A stretch of 64,000 nucleotides of DNA, from NCBI RefSeq assembly GCF_002222635.1, contig NZ_CP022420.1, positions 78,108-142,107 on the forward strand, read 5' to 3'. The position numbers and the translations under genes were made by a program. Shown here piece after piece: positions 16,663 through 25,436 of the stretch. Numbering within the stretch: the first letter of the stretch is position 1; every line of letters begins with the position of its first letter. A model generated the notes under the pieces. That model was not told where the DNA came from and made no database searches. It saw nothing but the letters and a program-made list of their open reading frames with translations. Origin of the DNA: Pseudosulfitobacter pseudonitzschiae (lineage in GTDB: Bacteria; Pseudomonadota; Alphaproteobacteria; Rhodobacterales; Rhodobacteraceae).

Positions 16663-18120
16663 ATGAGCGACGAGAAAACCGGGGAAAAGGAATACAGCTT
16701 CGCACCCAAGCGGCGCGCATCTCTCGGGCTCAGGCTTGGTTTGGGTGCATTGCTTCTGGCAGGGACCGCCATCATTGCCTACCCGCTTGTGCAAGGCAGC
16801 GGCATCACTTCTGCCGTTGAAACATCGAAAGCCGACGACTTTCAGGATCAGGTCGACGGTGACGGGTTTGGCCGCATGACAGCCGACACTGAACCGACCG
16901 AACAAAGATCGGAGCCGAGGTTCGATCCCGGACCAATCGAGGATGAACTCGCGGCGCAGCGCCAAGCCCTCGAGGAACAGAACGCCAAGCTTGCGAGCGA
17001 CGTGGTCGCCCTACAAGCCCAGTTGGCAAGACTGGCCGAGGCCCCTGCCCCCGACAATTCCGCCGAGCTGGCCGAAGCGCTGCGCTCGGTCCAGGAACAG
17101 AACACGGCGCTCATCGCCCAGATGCAAAGCGAGATGGACACCCGGTTGGCAGAAGCCGATCTTGAAGCGCAAAAGCGTATCGCTGATGAGGTTGCCGCAC
17201 GCGCGCGTGTTGCCGATGGCCGGATGGAGCAGTTGATGGAGCAAATGCTCGGACTGCAGCGCCAGAACGACGCCCTGCAACAGCAGATCGATGACGGTAT
17301 GAGTGACGCTCTACGCGCGCAAACCGAGAGGGATCAGCTCGCCGCCGAGGAAGCCGCGCGGCGGGCTGAACTGGACCGTCGGCGTGCCGAGGCGGCGGCG
17401 CTGCGCGACACACAAATCCGGTCCGAAGGGGTGATCTTTGATGCGGGCGGACAGACGGGCAGTCCGGCATCCGACCCCGAGAGGGGGCCCGCGGTCGGAG
17501 ATGCGGCGGCGCGCGCCTTCGTGTTGGACGGTGCCCAGTCCGTTCAAGTCGCGACAGCGGAGGTTATCGCCAATCCTTCCAATACGGTGCTGCAGGGCAC
17601 GCTCATTCAAGCGTCACTGGAAACCGCCATCGAATCCACATTGCCCGGACAGATTACTGCCATCGTGAACTACCCGATCTGGAGTTTCGATCAGTCCCGC
17701 GTTCTCATTCCCGAAGGCTCCCGCCTCTTCGGGACCTACAATTCGAATGTCTCTTTGGGCCAGGCCCGCATTCTGGTTGGCTGGTCACGCATCGTCACAC
17801 CTGAGGGGCAATCGGTTCAGCTCGCCGCATTTGGCGCGGACGATCAGGGCCGCTCGGGCGTGACGGGCTCCGTGAACTCCCGCTTTGGGCTACGCTTTGG
17901 CACAGCCGCATTGCTCTCGATCATCGGCGCAGGACCGGCAATCGCCGCATCCGAGGCCAGCTCCGAGACCGGATCAGAAATTGCCGAAGATGTTGCGGGC
18001 AGTTTTTCGCAGGCCACCAATGCGGTGATCGGCGAATATGCCACCCTGCCTCCGGTTATCTCGATCCAGCCAGGTGCTGCGATCAGTGTGATCGTCGACC
18101 GTGATCTCGAGTTCTATTGA
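16663..18120 (+). CDS. virB10: VirB10-like envelope-spanning protein
   Basis: The 485-residue protein has a cytoplasmic head, a membrane segment at about residues 24-42, a long Gln/Ala/Glu-rich coiled coil (residues 85-250) and the C-terminal TrbI/VirB10 barrel (LQGTLIQASLETAIESTLPGQ, then IPEGSRLFGTYNSN). It is energised by VirB4/VirB11 and joins both membranes. The coiled coil is long for a VirB10 protein. Confidence 0.92.
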   Translation: MSDEKTGEKEYSFAPKRRASLGLRLGLGALLLAGTAIIAYPLVQGSGITSAVETSKADDFQDQVDGDGFGRMTADTEPTEQRSEPRFDPGPIEDELAAQRQALEEQNAKLASDVVALQAQLARLAEAPAPDNSAELAEALRSVQEQNTALIAQMQSEMDTRLAEADLEAQKRIADEVAARARVADGRMEQLMEQMLGLQRQNDALQQQIDDGMSDALRAQTERDQLAAEEAARRAELDRRRAEAAALRDTQIRSEGVIFDAGGQTGSPASDPERGPAVGDAAARAFVLDGAQSVQVATAEVIANPSNTVLQGTLIQASLETAIESTLPGQITAIVNYPIWSFDQSRVLIPEGSRLFGTYNSNVSLGQARILVGWSRIVTPEGQSVQLAAFGADDQGRSGVTGSVNSRFGLRFGTAALLSIIGAGPAIAASEASSETGSEIAEDVAGSFSQATNAVIGEYATLPPVISIQPGAAISVIVDRDLEFY

Positions 18121-18218
18121 GTGCGTTTCAGGTTCGACAAAATAATCATGTGCCGAAACACGCGTTCGACCGAAGGGAGAGGCCGCGTGTCTCAAAACAA
18201 CACAAACCTGAAACGCAC
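18121..18218. repeat. 14-bp perfect inverted repeat around the virB10-virB11 junction
   Basis: GTGCGTTTCAGGTT (18121-18134) is the exact complement of AACCTGAAACGCAC (18205-18218). Inside lies a second pair, ACACGCG (18158-18164) and CGCGTGT (18184-18190). The mRNA between virB10 and virB11 could fold into a long hairpin just before the virB11 start at 18231. Confidence 0.8.
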
Positions 18219-18230
18219 AGGCGGCCAGCC

Positions 18231-19241
18231 ATGAACCCGTCGACAGAAAAAACCAGTTTTCTTTCGACCTATCTAAAACCGCTGGCTGCACCGCTCTCCG
18301 ATCCCTGCGTGGTCGAAATAGCCATCAATCCCGATGGAAAGGTCTGGGTAGAAACCCGGGGGGCTGAGCATATGGTTGGCCTCGAAGGTGTGTTTTACTC
18401 CCCTGCCCAAGCTCGGGACCTTGCAACGTCCATTGCCAGCGCCACCCACGGACAGATCAGCGAGAAAAAGCCGCTCGTCTCCGGCAAGATCGAGATGAAT
18501 GGCAAGCCGATCCGGGCACAGGTCGTCTATCCACCGGTCGTGGATGGCGGGCCCTCGATCACCTTGCGCCGCTATAGTGAAGACCAACTCACCTTGGGCG
18601 ACATCGGTCTGCTGCACGGTGCATTGATAGACCTGGACGCCGAACGACAGGCAAAAGCCGAACGGGTGATCGCACTGACCGAGGCGGGGGATATTCGAGC
18701 CGCCATGAAACTCTGCATCGATGAGCGGTTGAACATCATGATAAGCGGCGGGACGTCCACGGGCAAAACGACTTTTGCTCGGGCGCTTCTCGCGCTGGTG
18801 ACCAAGACGGAGCGTATCGTGACCATCGAGGACGCATTCGAGCTCTTTCCTCCGCAGCCCAATCGCGCGATGCTCAAGGCGGACCGTATCCCCTCAAGTG
18901 AACGCACGGCGGCCAAATTGCTGGAGACCTCTTTGCGCATGCGTCCTGACCGGATCATTCTTGGCGAATTGCGCGGCGATGAGTGCAAGACCTTCCTCGA
19001 CGCGATCAACACCGGCCATTCCGGCTCTTTCACCACAATTCACGCCGATACCGCGCAGAAGGCGATCGACCGCCTTGCCCTCATGGTCATGTCGGTGGGC
19101 ATCAATATGAGTTTTGAGGAGGTAAGGCGCTATGCCGCCTCCAGCATCGATGTCGTGGTGCAGCTTGGTCGGAAAGACGGAAGACGTGGGGTCGAACAGG
19201 TGTGGGTGCCTGGTATCTTAAAATCAGAAGTGACCAGCTGA
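18231..19241 (+). CDS. virB11: VirB11-like secretion ATPase
   Basis: The hexameric traffic ATPase has Walker A ISGGTSTGKTTF, an Asp box (IVTIEDAFEL), Walker B RPDRIILGELRG and the His box GHSGSFTTIHAD. The frame is open from 18117, but those first 38 codons carry the inverted repeat and no VirB11 features. The ATG at 18231 (MNPSTEKTSFLSTYLKPLAA) gives 336 residues, the usual size. It is the last gene of the operon before the defence-like island. Confidence 0.9.
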   Translation: MNPSTEKTSFLSTYLKPLAAPLSDPCVVEIAINPDGKVWVETRGAEHMVGLEGVFYSPAQARDLATSIASATHGQISEKKPLVSGKIEMNGKPIRAQVVYPPVVDGGPSITLRRYSEDQLTLGDIGLLHGALIDLDAERQAKAERVIALTEAGDIRAAMKLCIDERLNIMISGGTSTGKTTFARALLALVTKTERIVTIEDAFELFPPQPNRAMLKADRIPSSERTAAKLLETSLRMRPDRIILGELRGDECKTFLDAINTGHSGSFTTIHADTAQKAIDRLALMVMSVGINMSFEEVRRYAASSIDVVVQLGRKDGRRGVEQVWVPGILKSEVTS

Positions 19242-19367
19242 GGGATGTTTGGAAGGGTGCGCATTGAGTACTTTCGGACGATAATCTATCCTGTCTTGCT
19301 ACAACATAAGCGCGTTTGCGCTTGATTGCATTGATTTCGATGATTACACTCCTCTCAGGAGGATATC

Positions 19368-19616
19368 ATGGCAAGCATTACCATCCGAAACCTTGACGAT
19401 GAGGTGAAGCGCCGCCTTCGCATCCGTGCGGCCGAGCATGGTCGTTCGATGGAAGAGGAGGCGCGTGAAATCTTGCGCCACGTCGTCGGCGAAGCAAAGC
19501 CATCCCACGATCTTGCCGCGGCGATCCGTGCGCGGGTCGCGCCCCTGGGTGGCGTTGATCTCGACCTTTCGCAGCGTGAAGCCATGCGTGAACCGCCCGC
19601 ATTCGACCAGGCCTGA
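19368..19616 (+). CDS. FitA/VapB-type ribbon-helix-helix antitoxin
   Basis: The 82-residue protein starts MASITIRNLDDEVKRRLRIR, a classic ribbon-helix-helix DNA-binding fold, followed by HGRSMEEEAREILR. The C-terminal tail would cover the toxin active site. A perfect AGGAGG site lies before the ATG. The toxin starts four bases after the stop, so the pair is coupled and autoregulated as in FitAB. Confidence 0.88.
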   Translation: MASITIRNLDDEVKRRLRIRAAEHGRSMEEEAREILRHVVGEAKPSHDLAAAIRARVAPLGGVDLDLSQREAMREPPAFDQA

Positions 19617-19619
19617 CGC

Positions 19620-20042
19620 ATGATCATCCTCGACACGAATGTCATCTCCGAGCTGTTGCGCCCGGCCCCGGAGCCCAAGGTTGAACACTGGTTGTCGGCT
19701 CAGGACGGGCTCAACGTTTACCTGACCTCGATATCGGAGGCGGAACTGCGCTTTGGCCTCGCAATCATGGGGAACGGCAAGCGCCGCGCCGCGCTGGTTG
19801 ACGCCGTGGACCGCATCCTGCGCGAAGACCTGGCCGGGCGCATTCTGCCCTTCGACAGCAACGCCGCGCAGTCCTTCGCTACCATAGCAGCGGCACGACG
19901 GTCCGCCGGGCGACCGATCGCTCAGGCCGATTGCCAGATTGCATCGATTGCCCACGCCTGCGGCGCCACCGTCGCCACGCGCAATACGCCTGACTTCGAG
20001 GGTTGCGAGATCGACCTGATCAACCCTTGGACAGCCGCATGA
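19620..20042 (+). CDS. FitB/VapC-type PIN-domain toxin
   Basis: The 140-residue PIN RNase has the acidic residues in place: D5 (ILDTNVISELLRP), E42 (SEAELRFG), D104 (AQADCQIAS) and D125 (RNTPDF). VapC/FitB toxins cleave tRNA or rRNA. The stop overlaps the start of the methylase gene as ATGA, so toxin and methylase are on one message, which is unusual for a free-standing pair. Confidence 0.9.
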   Translation: MIILDTNVISELLRPAPEPKVEHWLSAQDGLNVYLTSISEAELRFGLAIMGNGKRRAALVDAVDRILREDLAGRILPFDSNAAQSFATIAAARRSAGRPIAQADCQIASIAHACGATVATRNTPDFEGCEIDLINPWTAA

Positions 20043-22765
20043 ACGCCGTTGAAATCGAACAAGCCGTTTCCGAACTTGCCGAGCAGCCCTTCGACGCGGC
20101 CGAGTTCCCCTATGCCTTCCTCATGGCCTTCGGCAACAAGGACACGACCATCAAGCGGCTGCGTACCGGCGCGTCGAACAAGTCCGACGTCGGCGGCGTC
20201 CTGCAGACCAACAACATCCACCTTGCGACCTGCGCCCCGGGCGACATCGCGGCGACCCTGACCGCACTTCGCGACAGCCCCGCCACAACCCGCGCAAAGG
20301 CGAAGTTCATCCTTGCCACCGATGGCATCGACCTCGAGGCCGAGGATATCACCACCGGCGAGACCATCGCCTGCCGCTATACCGATTTCCCCGACCATTT
20401 CGGCTTTTTCCTGCCGCTCGCCGGTATCTCCACCGTCAAGCAAATCCGCGAAAGTGCCTTTGACATCCGCGCGACCAGCCGCCTCAACCGGCTCTATGTC
20501 GAGCTGATCAAAGACAACCCCGATTGGGGCAGCGCCGAGAAACGCCACGACATGAACCATTTCATGGCGCGGCTGATCTTCTGCTTCTTCGCCGAAGACA
20601 CCGACATCTTCGTCAGCGACAACCTGTTCACCGCCACTATCGACCAGATGGCGAACCGCGATGGATCGAACACGCACGAAGTCATCGGCGAGATCTTCCG
20701 CGCGATGAACACCGCCATCCCCAAACGGGCCGAGGCCAAGCTGCCCCGCTGGGCCGACACCTTTCCCTATGTGAACGGCGGGCTCTTCTCGGGCAGCACC
20801 GATGTGCCGCGGTTTTCCAAGATCGCGCAGCGCTACCTGTCCCATATCGGCAGCCTCGACTGGACGCAGATCAACCCCGACATTTTCGGCTCCATGATCC
20901 AGGCCGTCGCGGATGAAGAGGAACGCTCGGTCCTCGGCATGCACTACACCTCGGTGCCGAACATCCTGAAGGTGCTGAACCCGCTCTTCCTCGATGATCT
21001 CCGGGCAGAGCTGGAGGCGGCGGGCGACAACGTGCGCAAGCTGGCCAATCTGCGCGCCCGCATGGCCAAGATCCGCGTGTTCGATCCCGCCTGCGGCTCG
21101 GGCAACTTCCTTGTCATCGCCTACAAGGAAATGCGCGCACTGGAGTATGAGATCAACAAGCGCCGGGGCGAGCCGCAGCGGCGCACCGACATTCCCCTGA
21201 CCAACTATCGCGGGATCGAGCTGCGGGATTTCTCGGCCGAGATCGCGCGGCTGGCGCTGATCATCGCGGAATACCAATGCGACGTGACCTATCGCGGCCA
21301 GAAAGAGGCGCTGGCCGAATTCCTACCGCTGGACGCGCAGAACTGGATCACCTGCGGCAACGCCCTGCGGCTGGACTGGCTGTCGGTCTGCCCGCCCACG
21401 GGGACGGGGGTGAAGTTTCAGGCCGATGACCTGTTCATGTCGCCGCTGGACCAGGCTCAGATCGACTTCGCGAACGAAGGGGGCGAGACCTATATCTGTG
21501 GGAACCCGCCTTACAAGGGAAACGCCCGAAAGTCCGATGAACAGAAAGACGATATGAAAGCGCTACTCGATGGCCGTTTCGAAAAGTGGGGCCTTTTAGA
21601 CTATGTCTGCGGATGGTTCGTGAAGGCTTTTGAATTTTCTAAGGTAACGCCCGCGAGGTTTGCGTTCGTTGCAACAAATAGTGTGGCCCAAGGTCAGCAT
21701 GTCGCAAACTTCTGGCGGCCATTGTTTGATGATGGGCTCAGGTTCTTCTTCGGGATTCGTTCGTTCAAGTGGTCGAACCTCGCCGCTAATGACGCTGGTG
21801 TCACTGTGGTCGTTGTTGGCGGAGCCTTGGACAAGGGAGAAGCAGAACTATTCGATGGTGACATCAAAACAAAAACACCGAACATCAATGGTTATCTTCT
21901 TGCTCAACCTAACCATTGGGTAGCGAGCGCACGCAAACCAATTTCTGGACTGCCTCCAATGGTTAAGGGGAACTACTATGGCATGTCTGAACACTTGTTG
22001 CTCAGCCGCGAGACGGCTGTCGCTTTAGTTGAGCAGGGATTATCACAAACAAATATCAGGAAGTTTTTCGGCTCAACAGAGGTCATCAACGCAAAGCACC
22101 GATACTGCCTTTGGTTTCCCGACGTTCCTGCCGAACATGCGTGTGACATACCCGAAATCGCTAAGCGTTTGAATGATGGTGTTGCGAACAGGCAGAAATC
22201 GAAAGATGCCGTTTCCAACGGCATGGTGAAACGTCCTCACCAGTTTCGAGAAATGAATGAACCAAAAAGTGAAATGCTGGTGATTCCAGTCGTTTCATCG
22301 GAGAACCGCGATTATCTTCCTGTGGCCCTCCTCCGAAATGATTCAGTTATTTCAAATAAGTGTTTCGCCCTCTATGACGCCCCGCTCTGGAACATGGCGC
22401 TGATCGCCTCGCGCCTGCATTGGGTCTGGATCGGCACGGTCTGCGTGCGGATGCGAACCGATTTCAGCTATTCCAACACCCTCGGATGGAACACCTTCCC
22501 CGTCCCCAAACTGACTGAAAAGAACCGCGCCGACCTGACAGCGGCGGCGGAAGGCATCCTTCTGGCCCGCGAGGCGCATTTCCCCGCCACCATCGCCGAC
22601 CTCTACGACCCCGAGAAAATACCCGCCAACCTCCGCGCCGCCCATGACCACAACGACGAGGTTCTGGAACGCATCTACATCGGCCGCCGCTTCCGCAACG
22701 ACACCGAACGGCTGGAAAAGCTGTTCGAGATGTACACGAAGATGACGACGAAGGTGAGCGCATGA
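20039..22765 (+). CDS. MmeI-like class I DNA adenine methyltransferase
   Basis: The 908-residue protein has an MmeI-type N-terminal region, the SAM motif FDPACGSGNF near residue 350, the catalytic NPPY motif near 489, a target-recognition part and a C-terminal helical part (LGWNTFPVP). An upstream frame opens at 20003, but the ATG at 20039 overlaps the toxin stop. I do not see the D-E-x-K nuclease motif of true MmeI in the N-terminus, so it probably methylates only and needs other genes for restriction. About 21540-22370 is clearly less GC-rich than both flanks, which suggests exchange of the recognition domain. Confidence 0.85.
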   Translation: MNAVEIEQAVSELAEQPFDAAEFPYAFLMAFGNKDTTIKRLRTGASNKSDVGGVLQTNNIHLATCAPGDIAATLTALRDSPATTRAKAKFILATDGIDLEAEDITTGETIACRYTDFPDHFGFFLPLAGISTVKQIRESAFDIRATSRLNRLYVELIKDNPDWGSAEKRHDMNHFMARLIFCFFAEDTDIFVSDNLFTATIDQMANRDGSNTHEVIGEIFRAMNTAIPKRAEAKLPRWADTFPYVNGGLFSGSTDVPRFSKIAQRYLSHIGSLDWTQINPDIFGSMIQAVADEEERSVLGMHYTSVPNILKVLNPLFLDDLRAELEAAGDNVRKLANLRARMAKIRVFDPACGSGNFLVIAYKEMRALEYEINKRRGEPQRRTDIPLTNYRGIELRDFSAEIARLALIIAEYQCDVTYRGQKEALAEFLPLDAQNWITCGNALRLDWLSVCPPTGTGVKFQADDLFMSPLDQAQIDFANEGGETYICGNPPYKGNARKSDEQKDDMKALLDGRFEKWGLLDYVCGWFVKAFEFSKVTPARFAFVATNSVAQGQHVANFWRPLFDDGLRFFFGIRSFKWSNLAANDAGVTVVVVGGALDKGEAELFDGDIKTKTPNINGYLLAQPNHWVASARKPISGLPPMVKGNYYGMSEHLLLSRETAVALVEQGLSQTNIRKFFGSTEVINAKHRYCLWFPDVPAEHACDIPEIAKRLNDGVANRQKSKDAVSNGMVKRPHQFREMNEPKSEMLVIPVVSSENRDYLPVALLRNDSVISNKCFALYDAPLWNMALIASRLHWVWIGTVCVRMRTDFSYSNTLGWNTFPVPKLTEKNRADLTAAAEGILLAREAHFPATIADLYDPEKIPANLRAAHDHNDEVLERIYIGRRFRNDTERLEKLFEMYTKMTTKVSA

Positions 22766-23646
22766 GTGACTTTAACAGCATGACGCTGATGGCAGCGGGC
22801 GAGATGATTGTTGAAATGTCGACGCAAGCCGCGTTCTCGTCTCTTATTTTAGGGTGGGGTGTCGAGGAATTCTGTGGCTCTGGATCGGTCGCTTCGAAGG
22901 TCAATGATTTGGTTAGGTTCGCCAAAAGCAGTATGGGACGGCGTTCTGTTCCGACGGTCAATGGGAACTGCGACCTAAGCAGAGCCATGATTGAGCATGC
23001 AATTACGGCATCCGAGCAGAGCAAGCGCAACAAGCCAGATGTCTGGTTGCGTCTTGTTGCTGGTCTGAAAATGGATGGCTTCGAACTTTTGGAAGAGGAG
23101 GTTCCAGACCCAATGGGCAGATCTTCCATTTTCGATGACGCTCCAAGGGTCATTATACAGACTGTTCTCAGGCGGATGCTGCCTGAGGATGTACCTGAGA
23201 CAGATTTTCGAGAGGCGACCAGCGAAATTGAGGTCTTACTTGGTCGGCACGGGTTTGGCGTCGCCAAGGGGCATCTGGATCAAGCGGTTCAGAACTTTTC
23301 GCAAGGAAACTGGTCTTCCGCCAACGCGATGATCAGAGATTTCTATCAGGAACTGCTGGACAAAATTGCGGAGTATTTTGGGTGTGATCCTAAGGTTAGT
23401 GATGACGCGAAGAGGCAATACCTTGCAGATAAAAAATCGGGACCGTTCCTACTTCACGAATACAATGAGTGGGAGAACGACAGAGGCAAACCCGCGTACG
23501 TATTGGGGTTGTGGGCAAGATTGCATCCGCACGGCAGCCATCCGGGTCTATCAGATGAAGAAGATTGTGCTTTTCGGTTTCAAATAATCCTGATCACAGC
23601 CCGCATATTTTTAAGACGTTTTGATAAGCGAGTGAAAGGTCAATGA
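22762..23646 (+). CDS. Unknown protein in the defence-like operon, HEPN-like C-terminus
   Basis: The 294-residue protein overlaps the methylase stop as ATGA. It has no signal peptide or membrane segment. The C-terminus (LHPHGSHPGLSDEEDCAFRFQ, with later Arg and Phe) resembles the end of abortive-infection/HEPN-type proteins, where conserved His and Asp lie in such a loop. Base composition is lower in GC than the plasmid genes. I cannot name the family. It could be an effector that acts when the methylase fails. Confidence 0.7.
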   Translation: MSDFNSMTLMAAGEMIVEMSTQAAFSSLILGWGVEEFCGSGSVASKVNDLVRFAKSSMGRRSVPTVNGNCDLSRAMIEHAITASEQSKRNKPDVWLRLVAGLKMDGFELLEEEVPDPMGRSSIFDDAPRVIIQTVLRRMLPEDVPETDFREATSEIEVLLGRHGFGVAKGHLDQAVQNFSQGNWSSANAMIRDFYQELLDKIAEYFGCDPKVSDDAKRQYLADKKSGPFLLHEYNEWENDRGKPAYVLGLWARLHPHGSHPGLSDEEDCAFRFQIILITARIFLRRFDKRVKGQ

Positions 23647-23788
23647 TCAAAGGTTTTCCCTCCATTTCGATTATTTATGCCACCAACGGTAGCCCGGCCA
23701 AGCCGAACGATCAGCGTCGGCGGGCAATACAGGAATGCGCCTACGAGAAACGCTGCCCAGGCGTGGTGGGTCAGAAAGTGGACACACT

Positions 23789-25261
23789 ATGACCCTTGAC
23801 CCTGTCATGAGCGCGGAACGCACCCGCAGGTTGGTGGACGATCTGCGTGCCAAACCAGCGGAAACCACATGGATCGAGTTCAAGGAAAACAATGCCGACG
23901 GGCCGTTGATCGGCAAGCTGATCTCGGCCTTGTCCAATGCCGCACGTCTGGCCGATCAGCACTTTGCCTATGTGGTTTGGGGGGTGCGAGACGGTGATCA
24001 TGCGGTTGTCGGCACGAGTTTCGAGCCGACCGTGAAAAAGGAGAAGGGGCAGCCGCTCGAACTGTGGGTGGCCAACCACCTCCAGCCGGGCATCGAGTTC
24101 CGGTTCGAAGAGGTCGATCATGACGGGCAGCGCCTGATCCTGCTGACTATCCCCGCCGCCGCAACCGCTCCGGTAGAGTTTGACCGGACCGCCTATTTGC
24201 GCATCGGCAGTGCCACGCCGCGCCTGTCCGACCATCCGGAACGCCTGCGTGCCCTCTGGAGCAAGTTGCAGCCCTACGCTTGGGAGACAGGCGTCGCGGC
24301 GCAGTTCCTGTCCGGCGACGACGTTCTTGCGCGGCTGAATTACGCCAACTACTTCGATCTTACGGGCCAGCCCTTGCCGGATAACAGGCAGGGGATCTTC
24401 GACAAGCTATTGGCAGATCGTCTGATCCAGAAAGATGTAAGCGACCGCTGGAACATTACCAATCTGGGCGCAATCCTGTATGCCAAGAAACTTTCCGATT
24501 TCGGCCCCTCTGTAGAGCGCAAAGGGGTTCGTTTCGTGGCCTATGCTGGCACCGGACGTGCAGATGACGTGAGTCACCGCCAGGATGGCCAGCGCGGCTA
24601 TGCAGCGGGTTTTCAGGGTTTGGTGGACTATATCGACGGTCTTCTGCCCCGCAACGAACTGATTGGTAAAGCGTTCCGCGAGGAGCGACCGCTTTACCCG
24701 TCGATAGCGATCCGCGAATTGATCGCCAACGCATTGATCCACCAAGACATGACAATCACCGGCGCAGGACCACTCATCGAGTTGTTCAGTGATCGAATGG
24801 AGATCACGAACCCGGGCGCCCCCTTGGTTAGCCCCGACCGGTTTTTGGACTCGCCGCCGCGTTCCCGAAATGAAGCCCTTGCATCGTTGATGCGGCGGAT
24901 GAAACTTTGCGAAGAACAAGGCACCGGCATCGACAAGGTGATCTCGGCGGTTGAGCTGCACCAGTTGCCCCCACCGGATTTCCGCATGGAGGGAGACGCC
25001 GTGCGCGTGGTTCTGTTTGCACCACGCCGATTTGCGGACATGACACCGGAAGAAGCCGTGCGAGCGTGTTACCAACATGCCGCGCTCAAATACGTAGGCG
25101 GTCAAAAGATGACGAACGCGACACTTCGGGAGCGGCTTGGCATCGACGACCAGAACGCTGCGCAGGCATCGCGGGTTATTCGCGCAACGCTGGATGCTGA
25201 TCTGATCCGTCCTGCGGATGCTGAACGCCCTCGTGCCGGATATGTCCCCTCATGGGCGTGA
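23789..25261 (+). CDS. AlbA_2 (Schlafen-like) domain protein with a HATPase-like C-terminus
   Basis: From the ATG at 23789 the protein has 490 residues. Residues 25-135 form an AlbA_2 domain (EFKENNADGPLIGKLISALSN, then FAYVVWGVRDG), and residues 300-400 an RecG-like HATPase_c_4 part (AIRELIANALIHQD, EQGTGIDK). A winged-helix-like tail follows. Such proteins bind nucleic acid and often appear in defence islands or as regulators. It lies 142 bases after the preceding gene, same strand. A later ATG at 23807 is possible. Confidence 0.85.
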   Translation: MTLDPVMSAERTRRLVDDLRAKPAETTWIEFKENNADGPLIGKLISALSNAARLADQHFAYVVWGVRDGDHAVVGTSFEPTVKKEKGQPLELWVANHLQPGIEFRFEEVDHDGQRLILLTIPAAATAPVEFDRTAYLRIGSATPRLSDHPERLRALWSKLQPYAWETGVAAQFLSGDDVLARLNYANYFDLTGQPLPDNRQGIFDKLLADRLIQKDVSDRWNITNLGAILYAKKLSDFGPSVERKGVRFVAYAGTGRADDVSHRQDGQRGYAAGFQGLVDYIDGLLPRNELIGKAFREERPLYPSIAIRELIANALIHQDMTITGAGPLIELFSDRMEITNPGAPLVSPDRFLDSPPRSRNEALASLMRRMKLCEEQGTGIDKVISAVELHQLPPPDFRMEGDAVRVVLFAPRRFADMTPEEAVRACYQHAALKYVGGQKMTNATLRERLGIDDQNAAQASRVIRATLDADLIRPADAERPRAGYVPSWA

Positions 25262-25273
25262 CAGGGACAACAT

Positions 25274-25390
25274 TTGATCGGGTTTTGATTGTGCGTATGT
25301 GGGCTAGAGGGCGTAAATTGGAAAACACATATAAATCATACTGTTACGATAGGCAGGGTGCGGTATCGCTACTTGATCGGGTTTTGATTG
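25274..25390. repeat. 18-bp direct repeat around the helicase promoter region
   Basis: TTGATCGGGTTTTGATTG occurs at 25274-25291 and again, exactly, at 25373-25390, 99 bases apart, in the 175-base gap between the AlbA-type gene and the helicase. The stretch between is A+T-rich (ACATATAAATCATACTGTTA) and could hold the helicase promoter. The repeats may be binding sites for a regulator of the operon. Confidence 0.75.
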
Positions 25391-25436
25391 CCTGCCCCAA
25401 AGCGAATGATTCCGCGCCCCTCAGAAGGAAAACATC

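Noticed and set aside
19922..21277. 451-residue minus-strand frame inside the methylase
   Set aside because: Antisense to the MmeI-like methylase; no motif of its own.
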